The translations under genes were made by a program, and so were the position numbers. From Lewinellaceae bacterium (GTDB lineage: Bacteria; Bacteroidota; Bacteroidia; Chitinophagales; Saprospiraceae), in the NCBI GenBank assembly GCA_020636405.1, contig JACJXW010000004.1, positions 434,001 through 498,000 of the forward strand: a stretch of 64,000 nucleotides of DNA, read 5' to 3'. Below the pieces are notes generated by a model that worked only from the letters and a program-made list of their open reading frames with translations, was not told the DNA's origin and did no database searches. Shown piece after piece: positions 45,456 to 53,838 of this stretch (position 1 is the stretch's first letter; every line of letters begins with the position of its first letter).

Positions 45456-46199
45456 ATGCTCCGCGCCATCATCATCGACGACGAACAACACGCCATACAG
45501 GCCCTCGCCGGGCTGCTGGCCCTGTACTGCCCATCCGTCAAGATCGTTGGGTTTGCGGATAATGTGGAGGAAGGCATGGCGCTCATCCGGGAAAAGAAGC
45601 CCGCCCTGGTCTTCCTCGACGTCCACATCGGCGAAACGACGGGCTTTGAGCTGCTGGAGCAACTGAAAAATGTAGATTTCCAGCTCATCTTCACCACCGG
45701 CCACAGTGAATATGCCATCCGGGCCTTCCGCTACAATGCCATCGACTACCTGCTCAAGCCGGTCGATCCTTTCCAATTGCAGGAAGCCGTGGAAAAGGCC
45801 GGCCATAAAGGGGCCCCTCATCTCGAACCCCGCCAATTGGAAAACCTCATCCAATCCCTCACTACCAAAAAGCTGGAGAAGATCACCATTTCCTCCGCCG
45901 AAGGGCTGCACTTCGTGGAAATCCCCGCCATCATCCGTATTGAAGGAGAGGGTAATTACGCCACGTTTTACCTGCAAGATGGCGAACGGGTGGTAGCCTC
46001 CAGAAACCTGAAAGCCTACGAAGAGCTATTGCCCGGCGATCAGTTCATCAAAACCCATCAATCGCACATCGTCAACCTCCGGTACGTCAAAAAGCTGCTC
46101 CAGCAAGACGGCGGCCTCCTGCAGATGGCCGACGGCTCGGAGGTGCCGCTGGCGCGGCGGCGGAAGGAGGCGGTGATGGAGGCGTTGCGGGGGAGGTAG
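45456..46199 (+). CDS. LytTR-type response regulator
   Basis: 247 residues from MLRAIIIDDEQ; the longer upstream frame crosses the inverted repeat and is not expected to be coding. Receiver domain residues 1-120, with acidic DDE at 8-10, phosphoacceptor Asp55 in FLDVHIG and KP in LLKPVDP. The LytTR DNA-binding domain lies at about 145-245 (FIKTHQSHIVNLRYVKKLL). Binds DNA when phosphorylated by the neighbouring LytS-like kinase; the target genes are unknown. Confidence 0.92.
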   Translation: MLRAIIIDDEQHAIQALAGLLALYCPSVKIVGFADNVEEGMALIREKKPALVFLDVHIGETTGFELLEQLKNVDFQLIFTTGHSEYAIRAFRYNAIDYLLKPVDPFQLQEAVEKAGHKGAPHLEPRQLENLIQSLTTKKLEKITISSAEGLHFVEIPAIIRIEGEGNYATFYLQDGERVVASRNLKAYEELLPGDQFIKTHQSHIVNLRYVKKLLQQDGGLLQMADGSEVPLARRRKEAVMEALRGR

Positions 46200-46596
46200 T
46201 TGATTTGGTTGATTGGTTGATTATGCTCCGTGGCGACAGGTTTTATGCCTTTAGAGTGGCCTTCCCCTTTAGGAGATTGAGGGGCTGGGTAAGCAATGCA
46301 GAAAACCTGTTGCAGTCGAGAAGAATTGGGTTGATTGCATTTGAAGTAAACATTTGGTAACTTTCAAACATGGATTTCCAAAAGAGCCTGCAAGAGATCG
46401 TCCATATCTTTGAAGCGGTTTAAACTTATCGGTAACCCTGCAATTTTGAACTCGGCTGGAAAGTTTGCAGGGTCAGTTTGAACGCTGGTGGCATTGCACC
46501 CGCCGAATTGGGTAACCATCCTCATGCCATAGGAATAGTGCGAACGCAAGTGCCCAGTGGCAACACACCAGATGGACCTTGCGCACTTTAAACAAT
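46200..46596. other. Gene-free stretch before paaA
   Basis: No gene I would support. Open frames on the minus strand (for example 46364-46660) are antisense to the paaA leader and have no family character. It holds no long repeat; only the operator at its right end is recognisable. Confidence 0.5.
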
Positions 46597-46638
46597 ACGA
46601 ACAAATGTTCGTTTTTATAGCAGAACTCCGTATATTTG
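46597..46638 (+). promoter_or_regulatory. paaABC promoter with TetR-type operator
   Basis: ACGAACAAATGTTCGT at 46597-46612, a perfect palindrome ACGAAC-N4-GTTCGT, followed by the -7 box TATATTTG at 46631-46638. The operator overlaps the region expected to hold the upstream promoter element. Same palindrome as at 29170-29185. The start codon of paaA is at 46660. Confidence 0.7.
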
Positions 46639-46659
46639 TACTGCCGAAAAACGAATTCA

Positions 46660-47625
46660 ATGGATCCTAAGCAAAAAGCCCTTTTAGAGCATTTCCAGGC
46701 GCGTATCGACGCCGAAGAAAAGATAGAACCCAAAGACTGGATGCCGGACGAATACCGCAAGACGCTGATCCGGCAGATCTCCCAGCATGCTCACTCCGAG
46801 ATCGTCGGCATGCTGCCGGAAGGCAACTGGATCGGCCGGGCGCCCTCCCTGCGCCGCAAGGTGGCCCTGCTGGCCAAAGTGCAGGACGAGGCGGGCCACG
46901 GCCTGTACCTCTACGGCGCCGCCGAGACCCTGGGCGCCGACCGCGAGGACCTCATCGACGAACTGCACCAGGGTAAAGCGAAATACAGCTCCATCTTCAA
47001 CTACCCGACCCTCAGCTGGGCGGACATCGGAGCCATCGGCTGGCTCGTCGACGGCGCCGCCATTATGAACCAGGTGATGCTCACCCGCACCTCCTACGGG
47101 CCCTACGCCCGCGCCATGGTGCGCATCTGCAAGGAAGAGAGCTTCCACCAACGCCAGGGCTACGAGATCCTGCTGGCCCTCTGCCGCGGCACGGAAGCCC
47201 AGAAGAACATGGCCCAGGACGCCCTCAACCGCTGGTGGTGGCCCTCCCTGATGATGTTCGGCCCGAGCGATAAAGATTCCAGCCACACCGAGCAGTCGAT
47301 GAAATGGAAGATCAAGCGCAAGACCAATGACGAGCTGCGCCAGCAATTCGTGGACGTGACCGTCCCGCAGGCGGACTTCCTCGGCATCACCGTGCCCGAC
47401 CCGGGCCTGAAGTGGAACGAGGAAACCGGCCACTACGACTTCGGCGAGATCAACTGGGACGAGTTCTGGCAGGTCGTCAAAGGTAACGGCCCGTGCAATG
47501 AGCAGCGCATGAAAGCCCGCATCAAAGCCCACGAAGAGGGCGCCTGGGTGCGCGAAGCCGCTATGGCCTACGCGGAGAAACGGCGGAAGAGGAAAGAACG
47601 GGAAGAGGCTGTACGGGTGGCTTAA
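46660..47625 (+). CDS. paaA: 1,2-phenylacetyl-CoA epoxidase, catalytic subunit
   Basis: 321 residues from MDPKQKALLEH. Diiron oxygenase-like protein that, with PaaB, PaaC and PaaE, converts phenylacetyl-CoA to its 1,2-epoxide. Ferritin-like helices carry the metal ligands: DEAGHGLYLYGAAETLG (first ExxH-type) and RICKEESFHQRQGYE (second ExxH). Length is normal. Under the shared palindromic operator; followed by paaB after 169 bp that hold a long hairpin. Confidence 0.95.
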   Translation: MDPKQKALLEHFQARIDAEEKIEPKDWMPDEYRKTLIRQISQHAHSEIVGMLPEGNWIGRAPSLRRKVALLAKVQDEAGHGLYLYGAAETLGADREDLIDELHQGKAKYSSIFNYPTLSWADIGAIGWLVDGAAIMNQVMLTRTSYGPYARAMVRICKEESFHQRQGYEILLALCRGTEAQKNMAQDALNRWWWPSLMMFGPSDKDSSHTEQSMKWKIKRKTNDELRQQFVDVTVPQADFLGITVPDPGLKWNEETGHYDFGEINWDEFWQVVKGNGPCNEQRMKARIKAHEEGAWVREAAMAYAEKRRKRKEREEAVRVA

Positions 47626-47703
47626 TTGAGGTTATTAGTTTATTGGCTGTTAAAGGGGGGCAATGTCGCCTGCCAATAGTTCAGCCGGTTGTATAGACGA
47701 GAA

Positions 47704-47768
47704 ATCAAGCATTTTCGCCCTTTGCTCCCTTTAGGGTTCGGGGCAAACAAAGGGCGAAAATGCTTGAT
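47704..47768. repeat. 21-pair perfect palindrome between paaA and paaB
   Basis: Arms 47704-47724 and 47748-47768 are fully complementary around a 23-nt loop containing CTCCCTTTAGGGTTCGGGG. The loop is a near match to the sequence at 45220-45246 on the opposite strand. It lies within an operon, so the RNA would contain a long hairpin between paaA and paaB. Confidence 0.85.
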
Positions 47769-47794
47769 CGCAATGTGAATATAAAAACGCGATC

Positions 47795-48094
47795 ATGACC
47801 ACAAAATCCAATAAGAAAAACTGGCCGCTTTGGGAGATCTTCATCCGCAGCAAGAACGGCCTGAGCCACAAACACGTCGGAAGCCTGCACGCCGCCGACG
47901 CCGAAATGGCCATAGAAAATGCCCGCGATGTCTACACCCGCCGAAATGAGGGTGTCAGCATATGGGTGGTGGAATCCAAATACATCACTGCTTCAAGCCC
48001 TAACCAAAAGGAGTCCCTGTTTGACCCCGCAGATGATAAGGTTTACCGCCACCCAACTTTTTATAATCTGCCCGATGAGGTGAAGCATATTTAG
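47795..48094 (+). CDS. paaB: 1,2-phenylacetyl-CoA epoxidase subunit B
   Basis: 99 residues. WPLWEIFIRSKNGLSHKHVGSLHAADAEMAIENARDVYTRR is the PaaB core (small beta subunit that bridges PaaA/PaaC dimers). Same strand as paaA and paaC. Confidence 0.95.
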   Translation: MTTKSNKKNWPLWEIFIRSKNGLSHKHVGSLHAADAEMAIENARDVYTRRNEGVSIWVVESKYITASSPNQKESLFDPADDKVYRHPTFYNLPDEVKHI

Positions 48095-48109
48095 GTGTGA
48101 CGGTGTTGG

Positions 48110-48168
48110 GGTGTTTCGGTATTTCGGAGTTGTGGTATTGTGGTATTTAGGCCGGATACCGAAACACC
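48110..48168. repeat. Inverted repeat in the paaB-paaC gap
   Basis: Arms GGTGTTTCGGTAT (48110-48122) and ATACCGAAACACC (48156-48168), 13 perfect pairs, 33-nt loop. Both sides of the hairpin continue in G/T-rich and A/C-rich sequence, as in the argC-argD gap. Confidence 0.8.
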
Positions 48169-48244
48169 ATAAGGCCACAACACCCAGACACCCAAACAAT
48201 CCCCCATCCCCAGCCATCTTCCGAGACAGTCAATCAACCATCAC

Positions 48245-49006
48245 ATGACCCAGCAGCAAGCCCACTTCGAATACCTCCTCCGCCTTGGCGATAACGCCCT
48301 CATCCTCGGGCACCGCCTCTCCGAATGGTGCGGCCACGGCCCCGTCCTGGAACAGGACATCGCCATGACCAATATCTCCCTCGATCAGGTGGGGCAGGCG
48401 CGGAGTATCCTCGCCCACGCCGGCGCCGTGGAAGGCAAAGGCCGCAATGAGGACAACCTCGCCTACCTGCGCGACGTATGGGCCTACCGCAACGTCCTGC
48501 TCGTCGAACAGCCCAACGAAGACTTCGCCTTCACTATGGTCCGCCAGTTCCTCTTCGATGCGTTCAACTTCTACCTGCACGAGGAATTAAAATCGAGTAA
48601 GGACGATCAACTGCGCGCCATCGCCGAAAAATCCCTCAAGGAGATCGCCTATCATCTGCGCTTCAGCTCCGAATGGGTGATCCGCCTGGGCGACGGCACC
48701 GAGGAGAGCCACCGGAAAATGCAGCATGCCCTGAATAGCCTCTGGACGTACACCGGCGAGCTCACCACTCCTGATGAGGTGGATAAACGGATGCAGGAAG
48801 CCGGCATCGGCGCCGATCTCGGCCGTATTCAATCGCTTTACGACGAAAAAGTAGCCGCCATCCTACAAGAGGCAACCCTAGAACAGCCTCCGGTAAAATA
48901 CATGCAGAGCGGCGGCAAGAACGGCAAAATGCACACTGAATATCTGGGCTATATCCTGGCGGAAATGCAGTTCGTACAGCGGGCGTATCCAGGGATGGAG
49001 TGGTAA
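48245..49006 (+). CDS. paaC: 1,2-phenylacetyl-CoA epoxidase subunit C
   Basis: 253 residues. Ferritin-like structural partner of PaaA: LGDNALILGHRLSEWCGHGPVLEQDIAMTNISLDQVGQARSIL is the PaaC start. No paaD follows; in most paa operons paaD comes next. Confidence 0.94.
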   Translation: MTQQQAHFEYLLRLGDNALILGHRLSEWCGHGPVLEQDIAMTNISLDQVGQARSILAHAGAVEGKGRNEDNLAYLRDVWAYRNVLLVEQPNEDFAFTMVRQFLFDAFNFYLHEELKSSKDDQLRAIAEKSLKEIAYHLRFSSEWVIRLGDGTEESHRKMQHALNSLWTYTGELTTPDEVDKRMQEAGIGADLGRIQSLYDEKVAAILQEATLEQPPVKYMQSGGKNGKMHTEYLGYILAEMQFVQRAYPGMEW

Positions 49007-49652
49007 TGTGAGGTGACGGTTGGATTGTCGGATTGTTCGGAATTCGCTATTCGCTGTTCGCCATTTGCGGGCTACCGCTCTAACGTTTTGCCAGGTGGAG
49101 CGTCGTACATTGTACACCCCCAAACCCCATAGCCGTCAGGTTTAGGAATTAACAATATGTAGAGGGCAGGAGGCTGCCTTTAAGCTGGCTAAAAATCAGA
49201 TTTGCGATGTTCGATTTGCGATTTGCGATGTATGATGAGGCTTGTACGGCCCGCCAGTTGAGCGCTTCTAAAGGGCAGCCCTGCAAAAGGACATCGAAAA
49301 TCGAAAATCGAACATCAGACATCAAAAATCTCATGCACAAGGTAAGGTTTAGGGGGGCTACCAAGCTTGGGTTAAGAATAATCGTATGTGTTAAAACTAA
49401 ACCTGATGGCTATGCCCCCAAACCCCTGCCGGGCCCGTCCATCGCACACAACCCCGGAACTTTCTGTCCAACTTTAGACGGATAACCTTAAAAGGCACTG
49501 AAAATTGAACCATCCGTTTATTCCGACTTCCGCGTCAGAACGTCCAAAGTCCAAAACACTCCAACCATCAAACAATTCAGCCCTCCAACCATCAAACCCT
49601 TGGCAGTCCAAGATCAGGACAGTATATTTGCTTTCCTAGGCCCAACATATTC
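49007..49652. other. Gene-free stretch with degenerate short repeats
   Basis: GAT/TTGCGATGTTCG-like units at about 49190-49240 and their partial complement (ATCGAAAATCGAAC) at about 49290-49330 form a weak inverted repeat. Nothing coding and no terminator was recognised; the start of the protease gene is at 49653. Confidence 0.4.
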
Positions 49653-50759
49653 ATGAGAGAAGTAATAGAGTTATACCGCAACGTCGTCATTCAGATCGCT
49701 ACCCCGTATAGCACGGGCACCGGCTTTTACCTTAAAAAGCCCGGCCTGATCATTACCAACGGCCACATTGTACAGGGCAACCGGGAAGTGATCATCAAGG
49801 GAGAGGGCCTGGAAAAGCAGCTGGTCCGCGTCATTTATTCCGATCCCAAGTACGACCTGGCCTTCCTGGAAGTGCAGCAAGCGCCGGACCTGCCCCTGGT
49901 CGAGTTGGGTGTTGACGATAAGGTTGCTGAAGGGGACCCGGTAGTGGCCATTGGCCACCCCTTCGGACTGAAGTTTTCCACCACTCAGGGCATCGTTTCC
50001 AATGCCAGCCATTTTCACGATAACGACGATGTGCGCTACATCCAGCACGACGCGGCCCTCAATCCGGGAAACAGCGGCGGCCCCCTCATCAATAAGAGCG
50101 GCCGGATACTGGGGGTGAACACCTTTATCATCAAGGACGGCGATAACATGGGCTTCTCCCTGCCTGCCCATTACATCAGCGAAACCATCACCGCTTTCGA
50201 AGCGGCCGGCGACGGGGTATGCGCCCGCTGCGAGGGGTGTGGCAACATCATTTCGGAAGCCGAAATAGAAAATAACAAATACTGCCCGCATTGCGGCGCC
50301 AAGGTCGAGCTGCCCTCCATGGCTGAGGAATACCAGCCGGTGGGCGTCGCGATGACTATTGAAGAGCTGCTGGGAAAAGCCGGGCACGATGTGCGCCTCT
50401 CCCGCCGGGGGCTCAACAACTGGGAGGTCCTCCAGGGCAGCGCCCGCATCAATATTTCCTATCACGAAGAGACGGGCCTGATCACCGGCGATGCTTACCT
50501 GTGTATGCTGCCTCAGGAAAATATCAAACCTGTGTACGAATTCCTGTTGCTGCAGAACTATAAAGTGGAAGGACTGACCTTCAGCATCAAGAGCCGCGAC
50601 ATCATCCTGTCCCTGCTCATCTACGACCGCTACCTCAACCTGAGCACCGGCATGAAACTTTTTAAACACCTCTTTGAATGTGCCGACCACTATGACAATA
50701 TCCTGGTGGAACAATATGGCGCCCAGTGGAAGTATGAAGACGGGGAGGAGGTGGATTAG
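49653..50759 (+). CDS. Cytosolic trypsin-like serine protease with zinc ribbon and a YbjN/chaperone-like C-terminal domain
   Basis: 368 residues without a signal peptide. Residues 1-195 are a HtrA/trypsin-like fold with the full triad in context: ITNGHIVQGN (His), YDLAFLEV (Asp) and NPGNSGGPL (Ser). No PDZ follows; instead residues about 190-222 carry a zinc-ribbon pattern, CARCEGCGN and YCPHCG, and then about 140 residues resembling the YbjN / type III chaperone-like fold (WEVLQGSARINISYHEETGLI ...). The combination suggests an intracellular regulated protease where the tail recognises a client. The domain naming of the tail is tentative. The gene is monocistronic. Confidence 0.7.
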   Translation: MREVIELYRNVVIQIATPYSTGTGFYLKKPGLIITNGHIVQGNREVIIKGEGLEKQLVRVIYSDPKYDLAFLEVQQAPDLPLVELGVDDKVAEGDPVVAIGHPFGLKFSTTQGIVSNASHFHDNDDVRYIQHDAALNPGNSGGPLINKSGRILGVNTFIIKDGDNMGFSLPAHYISETITAFEAAGDGVCARCEGCGNIISEAEIENNKYCPHCGAKVELPSMAEEYQPVGVAMTIEELLGKAGHDVRLSRRGLNNWEVLQGSARINISYHEETGLITGDAYLCMLPQENIKPVYEFLLLQNYKVEGLTFSIKSRDIILSLLIYDRYLNLSTGMKLFKHLFECADHYDNILVEQYGAQWKYEDGEEVD

Positions 50760-50762
50760 GGG

Positions 50763-50871
50763 GGGATGTTTGGATGTTTGGACGTGGGGATGTTTGGACG
50801 TGGGGATGTGGGGATGTTTGGATGTTTGGATGTTTGGGCGTTTGGGCGTGGGGATGTTTGGATGTTTGGAC
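50763..50871. repeat. GGATGTTTG minisatellite
   Basis: Array of 8-9 bp units (GATGTTTG, GACGTGGG) right after the protease stop codon; unit order is irregular. It is the longest of the short G/T-rich arrays in this window. The stretch from here to 51246 contains no gene I would support; a cTATTTTG box near 51012 is too weak to call a promoter. Confidence 0.85.
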
Positions 50872-51246
50872 AAGACACACTTTACGGAGCAGCCTCACTA
50901 ATAACCGAACACCCAATAATATACCCTCCTAAAGCAGCGTTTATCTACTTATCCAGGTTATGGCATTGGAGCCGATTTGTGCGGTAGCCGTCTTTTAACA
51001 GAAAATATTCGGCTATTTTGCATAACATTCGCTATTATTGTGTCCTGATAGTACAAGACGCGTTTGGCGGGCCATTACAGCCTGTTTATTTTGTTTCGCA
51101 ATCACCTTGTGCTTTAAAATTTAATTTGGCAACATCACTGTTTGTTAGAATCACGTCTTTCTGGATAAGCCCTGAACAAAGCGAGATCAACCTGTTTTAA
51201 TCAAACCACACTAATAAGGAAAGTATTTTTACAAACAACCGCTTGT

Positions 51247-52299
51247 ATGAAGAATTTCAAGTCGACACTGATTACCTGCCTGCTGGCGCTCGGGGCCCTG
51301 TCCATCAGTGCCCAGGATATTCACTTCTCACAATTCTACCTCTCCCCCCTCAACCTGAACCCGGCTATGACGGGGGTGATGAACTGCAATATCCGTCTGG
51401 TGGCTAACTACCGCAACCAGTGGGCTAGTGTACTGAGGTCGAATGCTTACAATACCTATTCCGTTTCTTATGACCAGCGCATTCCCGTTGGCCGTTATGA
51501 CTACTTCGGCGTGGGTGGCACCTTCTGGGGCGACCGGGCGGGGGAAGCCAACTTTTCTACGCTGACCGGTAAACTCTCTGCCTCCTACAGTAAACGGATG
51601 GGCGGTTACCGCAGCCAGGCCAACTACCTGGTAGTGGGAGCCGAAGCGGGGGTAGCCCAACGCAGTATCGACTTCCTTAAACTGCGCTGGGGCCTGCAGC
51701 ACGATGGAGAGGGCGGATTTAACCCCGACCTGCCCACCGGCGAAGAAGGCGTATTCGACCGCGACAACTTCATCTTTGCCGACATGGCTGCCGGCTTGCT
51801 GTGGTTTATGGTCTTTGACGAGGCCAATAGCCTTTACCTCGGCGGTTCTTTCCACCACCTGAACCGCTCCAACCAGTCGTTCAACAGCCAGGACGAAGAC
51901 CTGCTCTACAGCCGCTTCACCTTCCACGGCGGTGGTGAATTTATGATGGGCGACCGATTCGGCCTGGTGCCGGGGGTTATCGTCATGAGCCAGGGGCCCT
52001 CTTTCCAGGTCAATGCCGGTACCAGCCTCAAGTTCCTTCTGGGGAGCCGCCAGTCCTACCAGGCATTTCAGTTTGGCCTCTGGACGCGTATTTCCAATAA
52101 GATCGAACAAGGCGTGCTCAATGACGCGGTTATCCTCTCCACCCGCTTCGACTACGAGAACTTCAGCCTTGGCTTCAGCTATGACATCAACGTCTCTCCG
52201 CTGCGCACCGCGAGCAACTCCAACGGTGCATTCGAATTTGCCCTGGCCTATAAGATCTGTGGGCTTGAGCGCCGCGGGGTTTACTGCCCGAACTTCTAA
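51247..52299 (+). CDS. PorP/SprF-family type IX secretion outer-membrane protein
   Basis: 350 residues with signal peptide (about 1-22, ISAQ). DIHFSQFYLSPLNLNPAMTGVM is the start of PorP/SprF proteins, and the rest is an outer-membrane barrel with aromatic girdles. Members help surface attachment or secretion of T9SS proteins; the paralogues are usually adjacent to one large adhesin gene, but here it stands alone. Confidence 0.92.
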   Translation: MKNFKSTLITCLLALGALSISAQDIHFSQFYLSPLNLNPAMTGVMNCNIRLVANYRNQWASVLRSNAYNTYSVSYDQRIPVGRYDYFGVGGTFWGDRAGEANFSTLTGKLSASYSKRMGGYRSQANYLVVGAEAGVAQRSIDFLKLRWGLQHDGEGGFNPDLPTGEEGVFDRDNFIFADMAAGLLWFMVFDEANSLYLGGSFHHLNRSNQSFNSQDEDLLYSRFTFHGGGEFMMGDRFGLVPGVIVMSQGPSFQVNAGTSLKFLLGSRQSYQAFQFGLWTRISNKIEQGVLNDAVILSTRFDYENFSLGFSYDINVSPLRTASNSNGAFEFALAYKICGLERRGVYCPNF

Positions 52300-52307
52300 A
52301 AATAACA

Positions 52308-52383
52308 GATCTTCCAGATCTCCGAGATCCGGAAGATCCGTTTCATAAACCGAGCCCCACAGTGCAATGCGTTGTGGGGCTCG
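52308..52383. terminator. Two hairpins after porP-like gene
   Basis: GATCTTCC.GATCT / AGATC.GGAAGATC at 52308-52338, then CGAGCCCCAC/GTGGGGCTCG at 52351-52383 (10 pairs, 13-nt loop). Neither is followed by a classical T-run, but their position right after the stop codon at 52299 fits transcript termination or processing. Confidence 0.5.
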
Positions 52384-52533
52384 GGCGTTAAATAGATCGT
52401 GGCACTGTACTTTTTTGGGGCACAATTTTCCAATAGTATTAAAAAGCCCTATATTGTTTGATACTCGAGGGCTATAGAGAAAACTGCTGAACCCCAGGAT
52501 TGAACACAAAGCTTTTCCCAACATCACCCCCAG

Positions 52534-52564
52534 TTGTAAAGGATGGCATAAAACGCTAACTTTG
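52534..52564 (+). promoter_or_regulatory. Promoter of the bactofilin operon
   Basis: TTG at 52534-52536, exactly 20 nt, then TAACTTTG at 52557-52564, a full TAnnTTTG. The start codon is 142 bp downstream (52706). Confidence 0.7.
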
Positions 52565-52705
52565 CAGGCCGTTTTAGGCCTCAACCGAAAACGTACGCAG
52601 CCATCCGGAGGATTTACGGCACAGCGCTTTCAGGGAAAAACCGGAAAACGGATGGGCTGAATTCCCAAATTCAAAAATCTATTAACCAAATTAAACGACT
52701 GTACT

Positions 52706-53188
52706 ATGTTTGGAGGTAATAACAAGAAGGAGGCGAGTAAAGGAAAAAGTAGCAGTTTTATCCCTACGACACCCCATGCGCTCAACAGCCTGGTGAATGG
52801 GACAGTGGTGGAAGGCACCGTCAAGTCAGAGAGCGATATTCGCATTGATGGTACCATCAAAGGCAAGCTCTTCTGCGATGCCAAGGTCATCATCGGCCCA
52901 ACGGGCTTTGTAGAAGGGGAGATCCGCTGCCAGAACGCCGTAATCGAAGGTAAATTCGAGGGCAATATCCAGGTTTCCGAGCTTCTGAATATCCGGGAGA
53001 CAGCCGCAATCAGCGGAGAAGTAGTTACCAGCAAACTGATCGTTCAATCGGGCGCTACCTTCAACGTCACCTGTTCTATGGGCGGCAAGCCGCAATACAG
53101 GCCCGAACACCATGCTGCCAACAGCAGTCATTCTCAAAATAAAGAAGACTCCAAGGTTGTCAAAGAAGCAAAAACAGCAGGCGCATAA
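52706..53188 (+). CDS. Bactofilin-family cytoskeletal protein
   Basis: 160 residues. The central repeats (VEGTVKSESDIRIDGTIKGKL ... VIIGPTGFVEGEIRCQNAVIEGKFEGNI) form the right-handed beta-helix typical of bactofilins, with flexible ends. They polymerise without nucleotide at the inner membrane. First gene of a run with two membrane proteins of the ATP synthase kind. Confidence 0.9.
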   Translation: MFGGNNKKEASKGKSSSFIPTTPHALNSLVNGTVVEGTVKSESDIRIDGTIKGKLFCDAKVIIGPTGFVEGEIRCQNAVIEGKFEGNIQVSELLNIRETAAISGEVVTSKLIVQSGATFNVTCSMGGKPQYRPEHHAANSSHSQNKEDSKVVKEAKTAGA

Positions 53189-53435
53189 TCACCAAAACAA
53201 AAATAAAACCCCGGAAGAGGGAAAGGCCCGCGAAAAATTTGATGCTTACCTCAAATACTCGGGCATGGCCTTCCAGATGGGGATCATTATTCTGGTAGGG
53301 ACGTACGCCGGCAAAAAGCTGGATGAGTATTTTCAAAGCGAACGTCCCTACCTTACTGTCCTTTTTGCCCTTTTATCTATCTTTGCTGCGCTCTATACTG
53401 TTTTAAAGGACTTGTTCACCAGTAACAGATCATAA
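53157..53435 (+). CDS. AtpZ/AtpI-like membrane protein
   Basis: 92 residues with a TTG start at 53157, overlapping bactofilin's end by 32 bp. The reading frame also extends 15 codons further upstream, to an ATG at 53112. The TTG start gives SKKQKQQAHNHQNKNKTPEEGKAREKFDAYLKYSGMAF, the usual charged N-tail, followed by two membrane spans. Proteins of this kind help assemble the F0 ring or transport Mg2+ at ATP synthase loci. Here no atp genes follow in the window. Confidence 0.65.
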   Translation: MSKKQKQQAHNHQNKNKTPEEGKAREKFDAYLKYSGMAFQMGIIILVGTYAGKKLDEYFQSERPYLTVLFALLSIFAALYTVLKDLFTSNRS

Positions 53436-53818
53436 TGAGCCAGCGAAGTTTTTTCATTCAGTTGGGAGCTCTCTCCCTGGTTACGGCCATCCTGCTCTAT
53501 TTCCTCAACCGCCAACCTCAGCTGCAGGCCTACAGCGCCTTGTCCTGGATCAGCCTCGGCGCCTTTGTGAGCCTGAGTGTCCTGATGTACCTGGCCGGCT
53601 ACCGGGCTGCCATGAGCGAGAATAAGAATGATTTTACCAATGCCATCCTGGGGTTTACCGTGGCTAAAATGTTCCTGGCCATCCTGGTCCTCATCGGCTA
53701 TACCCAGCTGGCCCGGCCGCAGGATAAACTGTTTATCATCCCATTCTTCGGCATTTACCTGATTTATACTATATTCGAAACCTACTTCATGATGAAGCTC
53801 GGGCGCATGAATGCCTAG
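53435..53818 (+). CDS. Small four-span membrane protein of the AtpZ neighbourhood
   Basis: 127 residues. The ATG overlaps the previous stop codon (TAATG). Four hydrophobic segments: about 8-24, 34-54, 70-88 and 98-118. In many Bacteroidota such a protein of unknown role sits between atpZ and atpB. No further function can be read. Confidence 0.7.
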   Translation: MSQRSFFIQLGALSLVTAILLYFLNRQPQLQAYSALSWISLGAFVSLSVLMYLAGYRAAMSENKNDFTNAILGFTVAKMFLAILVLIGYTQLARPQDKLFIIPFFGIYLIYTIFETYFMMKLGRMNA

Positions 53819-53838
53819 CTTACATAAAAACGAGCCTG

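Noticed and set aside
46364..46660. 98-codon minus frame before paaA
   Set aside because: Overlaps the paaA promoter and operator; no family features.
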